Shown: positions 1 to 9,797 of the stretch, one piece after another | Layout of the letters: every line of letters starts with the position of its first letter | Numbering within the stretch: the stretch's first letter is position 1 | Source: Silene noctiflora | Taxonomy: Eukaryota; Streptophyta; Magnoliopsida; Caryophyllales; Caryophyllaceae | NCBI GenBank assembly: GCA_009801015.1 | Contig: VHZZ01000649.1 | Span: 1-22,832 of the forward strand | DNA length: 22,832 bases | Direction of reading: 5' to 3' | The notes under the pieces: model-generated | Database searches by the model: none | Told to the model about the DNA's origin: nothing | What the model saw: the letters and a program-made list of their open reading frames with translations, nothing else | Made by a program: the position numbers and the translations under genes

Positions 1-211
1 TCCACATCTCCACCGACACACTTACTCGATCGAGTAAGTCGTTTACTCGATCGAGTGACCTCTAATCGATCGAGTACTATCCTACTCGATCGAGTGACCT
101 ACATGAATCGCACTACTCCGCCGTCGCACATCTACAAGCATTTAACCGAGACCCAATTAGTACTACGGTCAGTCAACGATAGTCAAGGGTCCTAAAAGGG
201 CGGGTATTACA
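1..211 (-). mobile_element. Partial LTR (5' end) of a Ty3-like retrotransposon
   Basis: Read on the minus strand, position 211 begins TGTAATACCCGCC. It then follows the same order of motifs as the plus-strand LTR that starts at 1135 (AGGACC, TATCGTTGACTGACC, then palindromes of the type ACTCGATCGAGT). The two copies are clearly related but diverged. The element runs off the left edge, so its length and 3' end are unknown. No purine-rich polypurine tract precedes position 211 on the minus strand, which argues against this being the 3' LTR of an element lying at 212 and above. It is therefore a solo LTR or the 5' LTR of an element outside the window. The Ty3 assignment is by general LTR resemblance only. 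Confidence 0.75.
24..95. repeat. Array of four 12-bp palindromes, about 20-bp spacing
   Basis: Copies of the self-complementary 12-mer ACTCGATCGAGT lie at 24-35, 45-56, 64-75 (one mismatch) and 84-95. Start-to-start spacing is 21, 19 and 20 bp. The spacers differ in sequence, so this is not a simple tandem repeat. It lies inside the LTR fragment. Compare 1234-1324. Confidence 0.9.
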
Positions 212-489
212 CGAGTGACTCATGACTCCTAGTTGAACCTTCGTTCTTTCCTTGGATCGTCTTCGGTTGGTTGAAGAACATGAGATTTGAGAATAGCCTA
301 CGTGCCGAAGAGATTGAGAAGAGTAGTCCCCGATGTTAGAAACCATGGAGCGGAATAGGGGACAACTCTTGAGCTTATGTTGAAGCTCGTTATCACGTGT
401 CATATGGACCTCGACAAAACCGTAAGTCTGAAACAAAATAATAGTATCACAAATAACATTCTACGAAATATTTGTTAAGTATTAGTAGT
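212..489. other. Unassigned stretch between LTR and PMD pseudogene
   Basis: An open stretch exists on the minus strand (about 436-173), but it runs into the LTR at 211 and shows no recognisable motif. I regard it as non-coding or as unrecognised decayed 3' sequence of the neighbouring pseudogene. Confidence 0.4.
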
Positions 490-1233
490 AGACAAGCATA
501 TTAAGCAGACTTGCAAAGTTGCAAGATATTGCACGGTTCTTGTTGGTGCTTGATAAGTAGCTTGTTGGGAGAAAGGGCTAATGAATTCTCGAGTGCGATC
601 ACGATACCAAACCATGTAAGGGTCGTAGTAGGTCATTTCATTGCCATCCTCCACAGCACGAAACTTAAATTGGCCCCTCCTAAATCACAAAGCTAAGTAA
701 GGTCTATGTTTTTCCATCCAATTCCTCGTATGGGCACCCCATTTGTCAATTTTGTGCAACTCAGGTTTTGTAAATGGCGGAGGGATATCTTGTTGCCACT
801 CAAGTTGACGAGCTACCCTATTAGGAAAATGCTACTCAACAATGTCGAAACATATCATAGCTGCTATCACAACCTAATCATCCGAGTCATCATGACAGAA
901 ATCTGGCAAAAAGATAAAAATTGTTGGCCGCAAGATTATCATATAAACTGATCTTGTCTCATGGTATCCTCCAAAGCATCCTTATACTCAACTAGTGTGG
1001 TTGTGCCTTGAGATTTCTTACGATTCACACTTAGCCACCTACGACTCAACGAGTCAATTCTTAGTTGATGTTGAGAGCACAATGAGAATGGTCCTTGTTG
1101 AGTGAGTGGATTTTGGGCCCGTGACTATTAGGTCTGTAATACCCGCCCCATTAGGACCTTTGATTATCGTTGACTGACCCTAGTGCTTACCGAGTCTTGG
1201 TTAGCCCTTCGTTGGTAGTGTTGTTAGATAGTA

Positions 1234-1324
1234 ACTCGATCTAGCAGAGGGCACTCGATCGAGCAGCCTCGTTACTTGATCGAGTAGGGTGCGCTCGATA
1301 GAGTAAGTGAGAACTCGATCGAGT
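1234..1324. repeat. Array of five 12-bp palindromes in the solo LTR, about 20-bp spacing
   Basis: Five matches to ACTCGATCGAGT lie at 1234-1245, 1253-1264, 1274-1285, 1293-1304 and 1313-1324. The last is perfect; the others carry one to three changes. Start spacing is 19, 21, 19 and 20 bp. The array sits about 100 bp into the LTR, just upstream of an AT-rich TATA-like run, which is where U3 promoter elements would be expected. Confidence 0.88.
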
Positions 1325-1339
1325 AAGTCGTGTCCAGCG

Positions 1340-1354
1340 ATAAAATATATATAT
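1340..1354 (+). promoter_or_regulatory. Possible LTR TATA box
   Basis: The run ATAAAATATATATAT follows the palindrome array by about 16 bp. Its position is right for the U3 core promoter of the LTR. No transcription start can be seen from sequence alone. Confidence 0.35.
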
Positions 1355-3035
1355 CGCGATATCAGAAAACCCGAATCATTTCATTTATGTTTTCCTAAAC
1401 CTAGAAGTCGTCGCCTCGCCAGTTCTCCTTCTATTCTCGCCCTTTTGAGAATACGGAGATGCGTCGCCTTGGGAGACGGGAGCATGAGTCGGGGAGCGGT
1501 CTTGTCACCGGAAGGCTGGCATAGGTATGTTATATGGTTGTTGTCATCTTTATCGTTGGTCGTTTAGTGAGATGCGTAGTAATAGTGTTAGATGTCGTAA
1601 TGTTGTCATAAGATGTCGGTGATGGCTTGTTGTTGTGAGGCTGCGGGCGGAGTCGCTGCGGTTTGCTTGAGGTAGGGTCTCCCTACTCAGTACTATACGT
1701 TGGATTGTTTTGTGTTGATATTCGTGTTGATGGGATGTTCGGTTACTGTCTTATTTGTATGGCATGGTTGTTATTGTTGTTGATATGATATGAATAATAT
1801 GAATGTTGGATGTTGTTGTGTTACGGTGGATGTGGTGATCGGAGTGTGTTGCGAGGTGCGTCCTCGGCTGAGTGGAGTCACTTGCGGGAGTGGCTTCACG
1901 CTCTTGATTCGCCCTCCGTGGAACCCGCCACGGGAGGGGATGTGCACATTAAGGAACAGGGTTTGCGATCGTTGCGATGAGCGGGGCTTAGGTGGGTGTG
2001 GTTGCGGTCCCCCACTGGCAGGGCTACACACCTTGGTGTGTAGTCAGTGATGTGATGGGAAGTGGTGTGGAAAGGAGATGGATGATTGTGATACCTTGTG
2101 TGTTCATTATTGCTACTGTTTTATGTTAGTATGGTACTGACCCTGTGTGGTGTTTGCTTGTTGTTTTCTTTGTGTTGTGTCTGCCTTGATCCGTATGGTG
2201 AGCAGTCAGTTTTGACAGGTTGTCTTGGAAGTCTTGCTGGGAGTCGGGGGGGCGAGTTGCTACGAGTCACGACGGTTTAGGCTTATAGATGATAGAATAA
2301 TGAGTTGTATTTCTTCTTTTGTTTATCTTGTAATCACTTGTAAAACGATTTAAATGTTCCGTTATCGACATTTGATTATTACTTGCCTCGGACAACCGAG
2401 ATGGTAACACCCTTATCTGTCGAGAAAGGTCTTGGAAAGGCTCCTTGGTAAATGGAGAAGTTACAGGTCGACCACTTGTAGTCCGCTCTCATGCCCAAAA
2501 TTACAATAGAATAAAGAGACCTCCTATTTCTCTTGACTTGAGGCAGTTTGCTCTATATAAATTATGATATGGTGTAGCAAGAACGACACTACCCCAAAAA
2601 TAATCGTCTATAGTGGTCAAATCCCTCGACAAAGGCAAATATACAACTTGAATGTCATTACCACTCTTATCCGGGCACATGATAGTTGTCATTAAGATAA
2701 GCAAATACGCTCTCACATATTAATGTAGAACTTCTTCATTTGCATTTTTTGGAAGACCACTAAATTTTCCTAACAACCAACCAATCCTTAACGAAGCCCC
2801 TTTAATGACATCATCACCCGATGTTTTACCTAATAGTTCATTTACCAATGTTGGCCAATGATAAGCGGTTCTTCCACTAACAACATCTCCTCTAATCCTT
2901 ACCCTAACAACACTTGGACATCTTGCAAAGTCATAGTAGTTTTGCCAATAGTCAAGTGAAAAGCATTGGTCTCTAGCCTCCATCTCTCAACCAAACCAGT
3001 ATTAAATCCACATTAAACTTGATACCTACTATCCA

Positions 3036-3933
3036 ATGAATAAATAAATATTGTGACTCCCTAATTAATGAAATCTACTACATGATCACTTACCATAGAC
3101 CCCTTGCGTGAAACTAAGTGCTTGTTGTGTGAGAACTTCCGGGTTCACCGGGCCTGGTTGTAGACGTTATTCCATTAGTCCTGCACATATTTCGAATGTC
3201 CGTATATTTCCGCATGTTGAGTCGAATTTATTTATAACGTGACGTAATTCAAGTAACGAAAAAAATTAATACAAATGTATATTAACGATTAGAAAAGAAA
3301 TTAACATAATTTACAATACTATTAATTTGTTAACCTAGCGGAGATTCGGGTTCCGCCATACCAATCAAATTCATTAGTTATTTTTTTTTATTTATTTATT
3401 TTATTTTATTAACTTAGTGAGTTTTACGAGAGTTTGAGAGAAAAGGAAGAGAAGAGAGAGTGAGTTTACTGTGTAAAAGGCAATTTGGTCATTCGAAATG
3501 TCATCACCCCCCTTAATCGATAAAGTACGGTTGAAATTTTTTGAAGGCACCTTAGGGGCTTGGGTGCATTACCTTGAAACTTATGACTGCATCTTTCAGA
3601 AGGACATGTCCTATTATAATATTTTGCTACAATCTCCGGCAGATTTGAGAGCCAAGGGATTTAACATTAATATCGAAAAGTAGAATAGAAATTATACCTT
3701 CGATAAATAAATGAACTGTAGCCTAATTAGGCATGTATTACTAATTTGTAGTAGTCTATTACAATCATTACCAATGGATGAATACTATAATTTAAGGATC
3801 AATGAGCATTGAAGAATTTCATCTGGAGGCTGTTCTAATCATAACTCCGACCATTCGAGAAATTTGAACCGTACTTTCAGAAGCCTCTAAACAATGCTCA
3901 ATAAATTTGCAGCTGTGGTATTCTGGGAGCCCA
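3036..3933. other. Intergenic: no gene recognised
   Basis: This stretch contains an AT-rich low-complexity run (about 3380-3412), a purine-rich run (about 3435-3462), and a 61-codon plus-strand open frame at 3498-3683 with no recognisable motif. The part nearest 3934 is expected to be the 3' untranslated region of the minus-strand E3 ligase gene, whose stop codon lies at 3934-3936. Confidence 0.5.
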
Positions 3934-6900
3934 TCATATCAATTTAGTGTTATAGGAACAGCAGTTTGGACATTTCTGAGCGATTATATGGTATGACACG
4001 TCGGAACTGGCCTCACAATCATTGCAGAGGATCCGGACCTGAAAGTGATCCATAAAACAAAAGATTTAGAATCTATGAAGGGATACATCTATGGTCTGAC
4101 ATGTCCGTCTTGAGAATTCAAATAACTTACCATCCTTTGGCACTCCTCCGGCAATGGCGTAAACTCAACCTAAATTAAAGCAATTCCAAGGTATAAGATC
4201 AGAAAGCAGAAAAGGGATACCAAATGCATGGAAAGCCTAGACAAGACGACAACATAACAACTCAAACAACATAGTCTTACATGTGAGCCTAACTAGTGGC
4301 AGATCTTAACTAAAAACTTTGAGGGGAGGGCCAGACGGGGGGAGGGGAGATTATAGCCTCGACAAAAAGGTTAAATTAAGGGGATTCAGACTTGAATCTT
4401 ACACAGTAGTATTACTGTAAAACCTTAGATGTAGGAAGGGGGCTGGCCCTTGCCCAGCCCTTGTGAGATCCCCTGGTGAGCCTAACTCAGTAACCTTATA
4501 ATGGGTTATGTCAATTACTCGTATGTGATATAGGACTATCGCATGCAAAACCCACTTATCGGAATGACGCTACATATGTTAGTTGAATAGTTTTGAGATA
4601 TTGAAATACAAACCTCTTCGTCTAGTTTCCTCCATACTTTCGACATATCACACATAGATTTGGAACAAATAGGGCATGTGTACCTGCAATATTTAGATAA
4701 TTACCGGCTGAAAGAAGCTGCCAGATAAGGTAAACAGCCACAATATAAGAAACAGTTAGAATGAAGCAACTTCACTTTCAACCAAGAAGCAAGCAACTAC
4801 GAATGTACATGTGCGATTACTTCTGTTGTACAAAATCGTCATTTTCACTTTCAAGAAAAATTTAGCAAGTTTATTTCTTTAAGAATTCTCTCTTTTTATC
4901 TGAAATAGAAATAGATGTGAAGCATTTGGCTAAGCTTGTCGACGGATCAGTTCCGAACTTTATCCAGAATAACCCAAAACCCACATGAATTCTTATTGTA
5001 TTACCGGTCCAAATCCAAACACAAATTGCACAACCTGAAACCGACCCACAATAATTTTATGCAATTCAAACCCAAACCAGACACCAGATCCAAAACTCAG
5101 ACTTTATTTTTTCATTATCTTCAATTAAATGTATATATTATCGCCCAACAAAGCTTGCACAATATGCAATTTATATTTTGAATGGGCCTGTCGTTTTTGC
5201 ATATGATTTGAATTGGTAATGGATTTGGTTGAAGGTTTAAAAGTAACGGGATTAGATGTACGTTCCTTAAAAGACGGTTCTAGTGCGCGTCTTGAATTTT
5301 TTTTGTTTTTGTATAGAATTTTTCCTTCATGTCGATATGGAACCCAAAATCTATCATCATGTATCAAGGAAAAGAAAAAAAATAGGGTAGATACCCTTAA
5401 AATATTTATCACGCATGACCTTTAATTTAGAGGAGATCCATATTGAGTTCTTACCGATAATGCTGCTCCATCTCTTTAGCACATTGTAAATGCATAGTGT
5501 GGCCACAAAGAAGCACACTGACTTCCTTCGTTGTGTCGAATAAATACTGCAGCAACAACATCAAGCAGATTAACACAATCCGAACATCCCAAAATAGAGT
5601 TCTCCATATCTTGCCTTTTTAAACATAATCAAATATGCAACAAGAAAAGGTGTTACCTCACAACAAACAGGGCAGTTATGATGCATTGCCTTTTCCAAGC
5701 ATCTATGTGTGCCCTTCATAGCCATTGGATAACAACAACCTAACGAAGGAAGGCCAGAGTCAAATATCGTAGAGGCAACATAACAAAGCAAAGGCAGGAA
5801 TAACCAAAATGAGATAACAACTTACCACATGATGAACAATGAAAGAAATTCTCTTTGCCGCCAGTTCTGCCCAATTACCAAAATGAAATGAAGTGTTTTG
5901 TGAAACGTAAAACAATAATTTGACATTTTAATTTAATACTCCATAGACATTATCTCCAAGCTTCAGAAATAAATGGTCCACATTGTGATGGTGTTTTGGT
6001 TGTTCTGTGTTCTCATATTGTCACTTTTCTATACAGATTGGTCTTCACACTCGGTCTTAAAGCTACCTTGGTTATTTTGAATTCAAATTTATCGGGAAAA
6101 AGGAAGAAAAAAATGGTTTACTTTTGCTAAGACACACAATCAAACAACGAGCGAGATCACAGTCAAACAGGAAAACTACTTCAGATACTTCAATTTCCTT
6201 GACACGCAGTTCATTTTACAGATACTAATAAAGAACGCCAGACATCAAGATATATACCTGCATATTCCACATTGATCACAGTGGTACTGCTTCTTAGAGA
6301 CCTACACGCAACATCAAAGTAACCGTACCCGCGTTAGTGATATAGAATTGAGGTTGGCAGGCAAATATTGGATCAAATTGACCAAACAAAAGTGCTTTCT
6401 TACATCATCGTCGAAGAAATTGCATTCTGAACAAAAGTAATTTCCCATCAAAACCCCACAGTTCATGCAGTTTTGTTGAACCTGCAGCATGTAAATAAAA
6501 CAAGATCTCATGTTTGTTCTCCTGACAAGAGTTGTACAATTATTCATATCTTGACACTTGCATTACTTACATCTTGTTCTTCACCACAAAGGGAGCATAT
6601 CACCTAAGAAACCCAAAAAAAAAGGAGGCGATTATAATTAATTCATGTAGGAAGACAAATCCCGGTGAACGATATCTCTATGTTAAATTCAACATCGGGC
6701 CTGAGCCACACCCAAACGAAGGAGATAGAGTCCACTTCATAAGTCCAAGGGGGTTCCACCCTAAAACCAATTGGCTTTAGAGGGAGTAACCTCTTGCCTT
6801 ATAGAGTGGTAATTCTTCTCCTCTTTTAACAATGTGGGACAACCCTCACATGTGGGACTTCCATGTGAGACTTCGGGTTTCTTCACACTCCCCCTCACAT

Positions 6901-8305
6901 GTGAGGCCCACTTTTCACAAGCAAAGTGGGGGCTCTTTTTATTCATGTAGGAAGACAAATCCCAGTGAAAGATATCTCTATGGCAATAATATGCTAAAAT
7001 TTACAGTTACTGAACTATATGAAGCTATATCCATGGGATCATTGCACCAAAAGCAATTAGGTCCCAAAGACCGCCATGCTTCCAACTCGGAACTTTAAAA
7101 GCTAATGTCTCTGTCCCATCAATTGTTGTTCTTTAGTTTTGGCACAAAGACCAATAAATGAAAAAAGGGAGTCAATTATTAGATGACACTTGGAGCAAAT
7201 TGACTATGAATGATCGCAATTGACTAAGTCAGCCAAAATGAATAGGACAACAAATGACCAGGACGGAGGGAGTAACTCATTAATCTCCTATTGTCCGATC
7301 AGGCGACCATTTTGAAAATGCAAATATGGAAATGGAAGCTTAAGATAGGCAAATTCTTCAAAGCAAATGGGTTGAACAGAATCGAACAGAATTAATGGCA
7401 ATGGTAAGCAAATATTAAGAATAAAGCAAAAGGGAGAAGAAGCGAACCGTTTTAATGTCGTGACGGGGAATATTATGCCTATCCATAGGATCAATGTCAA
7501 TGCCATTCTACTCCAATACAAAAACACCAACACTTTTGTCACAACTAAATAAATTAGAAACTACATAAACAATCATCAAAGTAATAACATTTCAATTCTT
7601 GTAAAATTATAATACTCCCTCCGTCCCCGTCAATTATTGTACTCTTGTTTTGGCACAAAAACCAAGGAAGGAGGTGGGGCCAATATTAAATGTGAATGAT
7701 CAAATTGTTTATCAAATGCATTAAAATAGGACAGCAAATGACGGAGACGGAAGGAGTAATAATAATTTAATTGGTAAGATGAAACCAACCTTTGCTTCAT
7801 TGTGACAATGCCTGCAATCAAATACGCCATTGCAACAAGGTGCTCTAATCTTACACCTTCTCTTATAATGCTTGCATCTGTTTTACAAACAACCCATCAT
7901 TCAATTTTGTAAATTTATATACTATTAGTTTTTTTTTTTTTAATTATGTTGCTGAGATCTTTTAATTATGATTTATTTTTCCGATTATTATTAAGGAGCA
8001 TTATTTACAAAAATAGAAATATATTGTTAGCTCAGAAAGCCCAGTATTCTTTGTAATAATTTGAGTAAGTCATTGTTGAATCAGCTAAGGGTGAGTTTTT
8101 TAGAGTTCTGGATCGGATGTACAGAGTCTTACCCGTTCGGATGTTAAATCCGCTAAATGATCATTATAAGTTAAAATGAAGAAATGATTATGAAGAAATA
8201 CCCATGATTCCCAGATGGAAGATCAAGCGAAGCAATTGAAGTGGAAGACAAATAGAATTGTTGAGAGCCTTTAATGGGCAATTGTGTCTCACAACCAAAA
8301 CCCAT
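3934..8305 (-). CDS. CHY/CTCHY/RING-H2 zinc-finger E3 ubiquitin ligase (RZPF34/CHYR/MIEL1 family)
   Basis: I reconstructed twelve exons on the minus strand: 8305-8202, 7877-7790, 7507-7448, 6603-6571, 6481-6404, 6301-6258, 5866-5826, 5739-5657, 5546-5455, 4683-4614, 4169-4131 and 4038-3934. All have GT-AG introns, and they join in frame to 279 codons including TGA (278 aa), the normal family size. The start at 8305 has an in-frame TAA two codons upstream. The CHY zinc finger covers residues 36-103 ([32 protein letters not shown]). The CTCHY finger covers about 112-163. The RING-H2 runs C172-x2-C175-x15-C191-x-H193-x2-H196-x2-C199-x11-C211-x2-C214. A C-terminal zinc ribbon has C249-x2-C252 and C267-x2-C270. 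All expected ligands are present, so it should be active. Family members ubiquitinate regulators such as MYB factors in ABA, stress and defence responses; the substrate here is unknown. The N-terminal 34 residues are less conserved. Several introns host small transposons. Confidence 0.95.
4295..4475. mobile_element. Small TIR element in intron 10 of the E3 ligase gene
   Basis: A 181-bp segment is flanked by a perfect 12-bp direct repeat, GTGAGCCTAACT, at 4283-4294 and 4476-4487. Its ends, AGTGGCAGATCT and AGATCCCCTG, are imperfect inverted repeats resembling the GTGGCGGATC-type ends of many plant non-autonomous elements. It has no coding capacity. The superfamily is not assigned. Confidence 0.55.
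6641..6982. repeat. 42-bp direct repeat offset by exactly 300 bp, in intron 3 of the E3 ligase gene
   Basis: Positions 6641-6682 and 6941-6982 match at 40 of 42 bases (beginning ATTCATGTAGGAAGACAAAT). The 258-bp interval holds several ACATGTG/CACATGTG words (about 6846-6900) and a CACTCCCCCTCACATG stretch, as in many plant interspersed repeats. It may be an LTR or TRIM fragment or a local segmental duplication. Confidence 0.6.
7105..7272. mobile_element. Stowaway-like MITE in intron 3 of the E3 ligase gene
   Basis: The right end reads GGACGGAGGGAG followed by TA (7273-7274). The left end, after TA at 7103-7104, is a decayed version ending CTGTCCCATCAATTG. Terminal inverted repeat sequence and TA target duplication are those of Stowaway (Tc1/mariner) MITEs. 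About 168 bp, non-coding. Confidence 0.7.
7615..7756. mobile_element. Stowaway-like MITE in intron 2 of the E3 ligase gene
   Basis: CTCCCTCCGTCCCCGTCA at the left and TGACGGAGACGGAAGGAG at the right form near-perfect inverted repeats, flanked by TA at 7613-7614 and 7757-7758. About 142 bp, non-coding. It is better preserved than the copy at 7105-7272, and both internal regions share the phrase TTTTGGCACAAA. Confidence 0.85.
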
Positions 8306-9797
8306 TAATTAATTAATTAATTTCAGCTAATACTTTACTACGGATAAATAATAAATAATTAATGGGGGCAATGGAATAATGATCTATAAATGAGTTGAAT
8401 TATGAGAACAAAAATAAATAAAAAAGAAAGAAAAAAAATCTGGTTGAGAAAAATAGTGGGAGTGAGATAATAATTGTGAGAAGAAATAAAAGGGATATTT
8501 ATAGGAAGGAGGAGCAATAATTGTGTTATCTGTTTTTTAGTTTTTAATATATTTGTTTTTGTGCGAATAACTGTGTTATCTACTCCGTATGACATAGAGG
8601 ATATAGTGGTGATATGGATAGACGTAAGAGCTGAGTTGGATTAGATAATTTTGGGGTTATATTATTATAATATATGATATAATGGTACGGATACTATGAT
8701 TACTATTGTTGTGCGTGATAAACAAGGAATATATTCAGTGGACGGCGTTGGCACTTGGCACCCTGTTTTTGATTTTTTTTGATTTTGTTGATTTTAATTA
8801 GTAGGTTTGTGTTGCTAAATTGGGAAACCAATGGTAAGTTGTCAACTTGTGACTTTGTCACTTGTCACTGATTACAATACCAACTTGCCAATTTTTGTTT
8901 TATTTATTCTAAACTTGCTTCATTTTGGGTTTAGGTCGGGTCTGATCAGGTCATTACTCATTATCAGGTTTAAGTATTTTGTTGCACACTTCAATTTTTA
9001 ACCATTAATAAACTAGTTTTCCGACCATTATTTGTTTTTAATACTTCACTACTAAGCCAAACATATCAAACTAACATAAAATTGCTTTCATTTTGATCAA
9101 TATTAAGTTTTGATCGGGTCAATACCAAGTCGGGTTCATATCGGGTCAGGTTCGAGCTACTTATTATCGGCTCATGTCGGGATACAGGTCGTCATCGGCT
9201 CAGGTCTATTTCAGTTTTCCATATACTCGGATTCTATCGGGTTTGCTCGGGTTTTGGTCAGGTCAAACTTGCCAACTTTAGAACTTCCGTGTCTTATCCT
9301 AGGTTTGGACATAGGAGTTCCACGTCTTTCCTTAACACAGGTTTCTAGATTATATTGGTAATGTTTGTCATTAGTAATTCGTTAATTTTATTAGTTTTTT
9401 AACTGATTTATTTGTCGATTAAGTTTAATTGGTTGGTTCGTTTGCCGATTAATTATCATTAATTCAATTAATTTTTCATTGGTTCGTAACTACGATTAAT
9501 TTTGAAGTTAATTAGAGAGAAAAGAGATAGTCGAGAGCTGCTGGAGTTTATGTGAGAGGAGCAAAATTGTCCGTTTCACTAATTTTGAAGGCGATATGAG
9601 TAAAAACGTTGACAATGAATTATTAGCTCGCTTTTAGATTTATGGAATCCTCTTCATTTCTATCCCTCAAAGTTTCCTTCCATTTCCTCTAATGGGAGGG
9701 CCGTTACGCTTGCGCGCAATTAGATATCGACGTTAAAAATGCATTGGAGTTGTTAGTCACATTGTTCCCAAACAATGCCTAGATGAGGTAACTTTGT
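8306..9797. other. Intergenic: E3 ligase promoter side, then low-complexity sequence
   Basis: About 8306-8600 is promoter and 5' untranslated sequence of the minus-strand E3 ligase gene, including an ATTA run at 8304-8323. From about 8934 to 9260 there are repeated (T)CGGGTC/CAGGTC words, a low-complexity pattern common in plant intergenic DNA. Plus-strand open frames here are by-products of that composition. No gene recognised. Confidence 0.5.
8496..8504 (-). promoter_or_regulatory. Likely TATA box of the E3 ligase gene
   Basis: The minus strand reads CTATAAATA, a close match to the plant TATA consensus, about 190 bp upstream of the ATG at 8305. This would give a 5' untranslated region of roughly 150 bases. 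Inferred from sequence only. Confidence 0.5.

Larger units (their letters stand above)
1135..2465 (+). mobile_element. Solo LTR of a Ty3-like retrotransposon with target-site duplication
   Basis: The element begins TGTAATACCCGCC at 1135 and ends GTTACA at 2465, giving TG...CA ends with the inverted pentamer TGTAA/TTACA. It is flanked by GGTC at 1131-1134 and at 2466-2469. Counting the shared A, the duplication reads AGGTC at 1130-1134 and 2465-2469, which would be the 5 bp usual for this class. No gag or pol sequence is present. The flanks on both sides are halves of one PMD pseudogene, so this is a complete solo LTR of about 1.33 kb, presumably left by LTR-LTR recombination. It contains a palindrome array (1234-1324) and a TATA-like stretch (about 1340-1354). 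The short open frames inside it are not considered genes. Confidence 0.85.
490..3035 (-). pseudogene. Plant mobile domain (PMD, MAIN-like) pseudogene split by a solo LTR
   Basis: The minus strand encodes, in pieces, the conserved blocks of the plant mobile domain ('aminotransferase-like') family. In order they are LVERWRLETNAFHL (about 2990), TMTLQDVQVLLG (about 2920), YVRAYLLILM (about 2719-2690), WGSVVLATPYHNLYRA (about 2590), IGGLFILL then FWA and ER (about 2520-2485). After the LTR come TTTLVEYKDALEDT and DQFI (about 1010-950), HFPNRVARQLEWQQDIPPPF (about 815-760) and MTYYDPYMVWYRDRTREFIS (about 640-580). The reading frame is broken by a frameshift near 2910 and by in-frame stops at 2720-2722, 2501-2503 (where the family has Gln) and 2489-2491 (where it has Trp), with further stops and frame changes near 950-830. 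PMD proteins occur in host silencing factors such as MAIN and in transposon-derived genes; this copy cannot make a full protein. The solo LTR at 1135-2465 interrupts it just after the TSGRP block. Confidence 0.85.

Noticed and set aside
24..95. CRISPR-like array (short repeats with unique spacers of similar size)
   Set aside because: The repeats are 12 bp with spacers of only 7-9 bp, lie in a plant LTR, and have no cas genes; spacing suggests protein-binding sites instead.
1307..2280. Several plus- and minus-strand open frames of 60-86 codons
   Set aside because: They all lie inside the solo LTR, have no recognisable motifs and overlap each other on both strands.
3498..3683. 61-codon plus-strand open frame beginning with ATG
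   Set aside because: No family motif, no neighbouring exons and no support for coding; more likely chance or decayed sequence.
9110..9361. 83-codon plus-strand open frame
   Set aside because: It is produced by the repeated TCGGGTC/CAGGTC low-complexity sequence.
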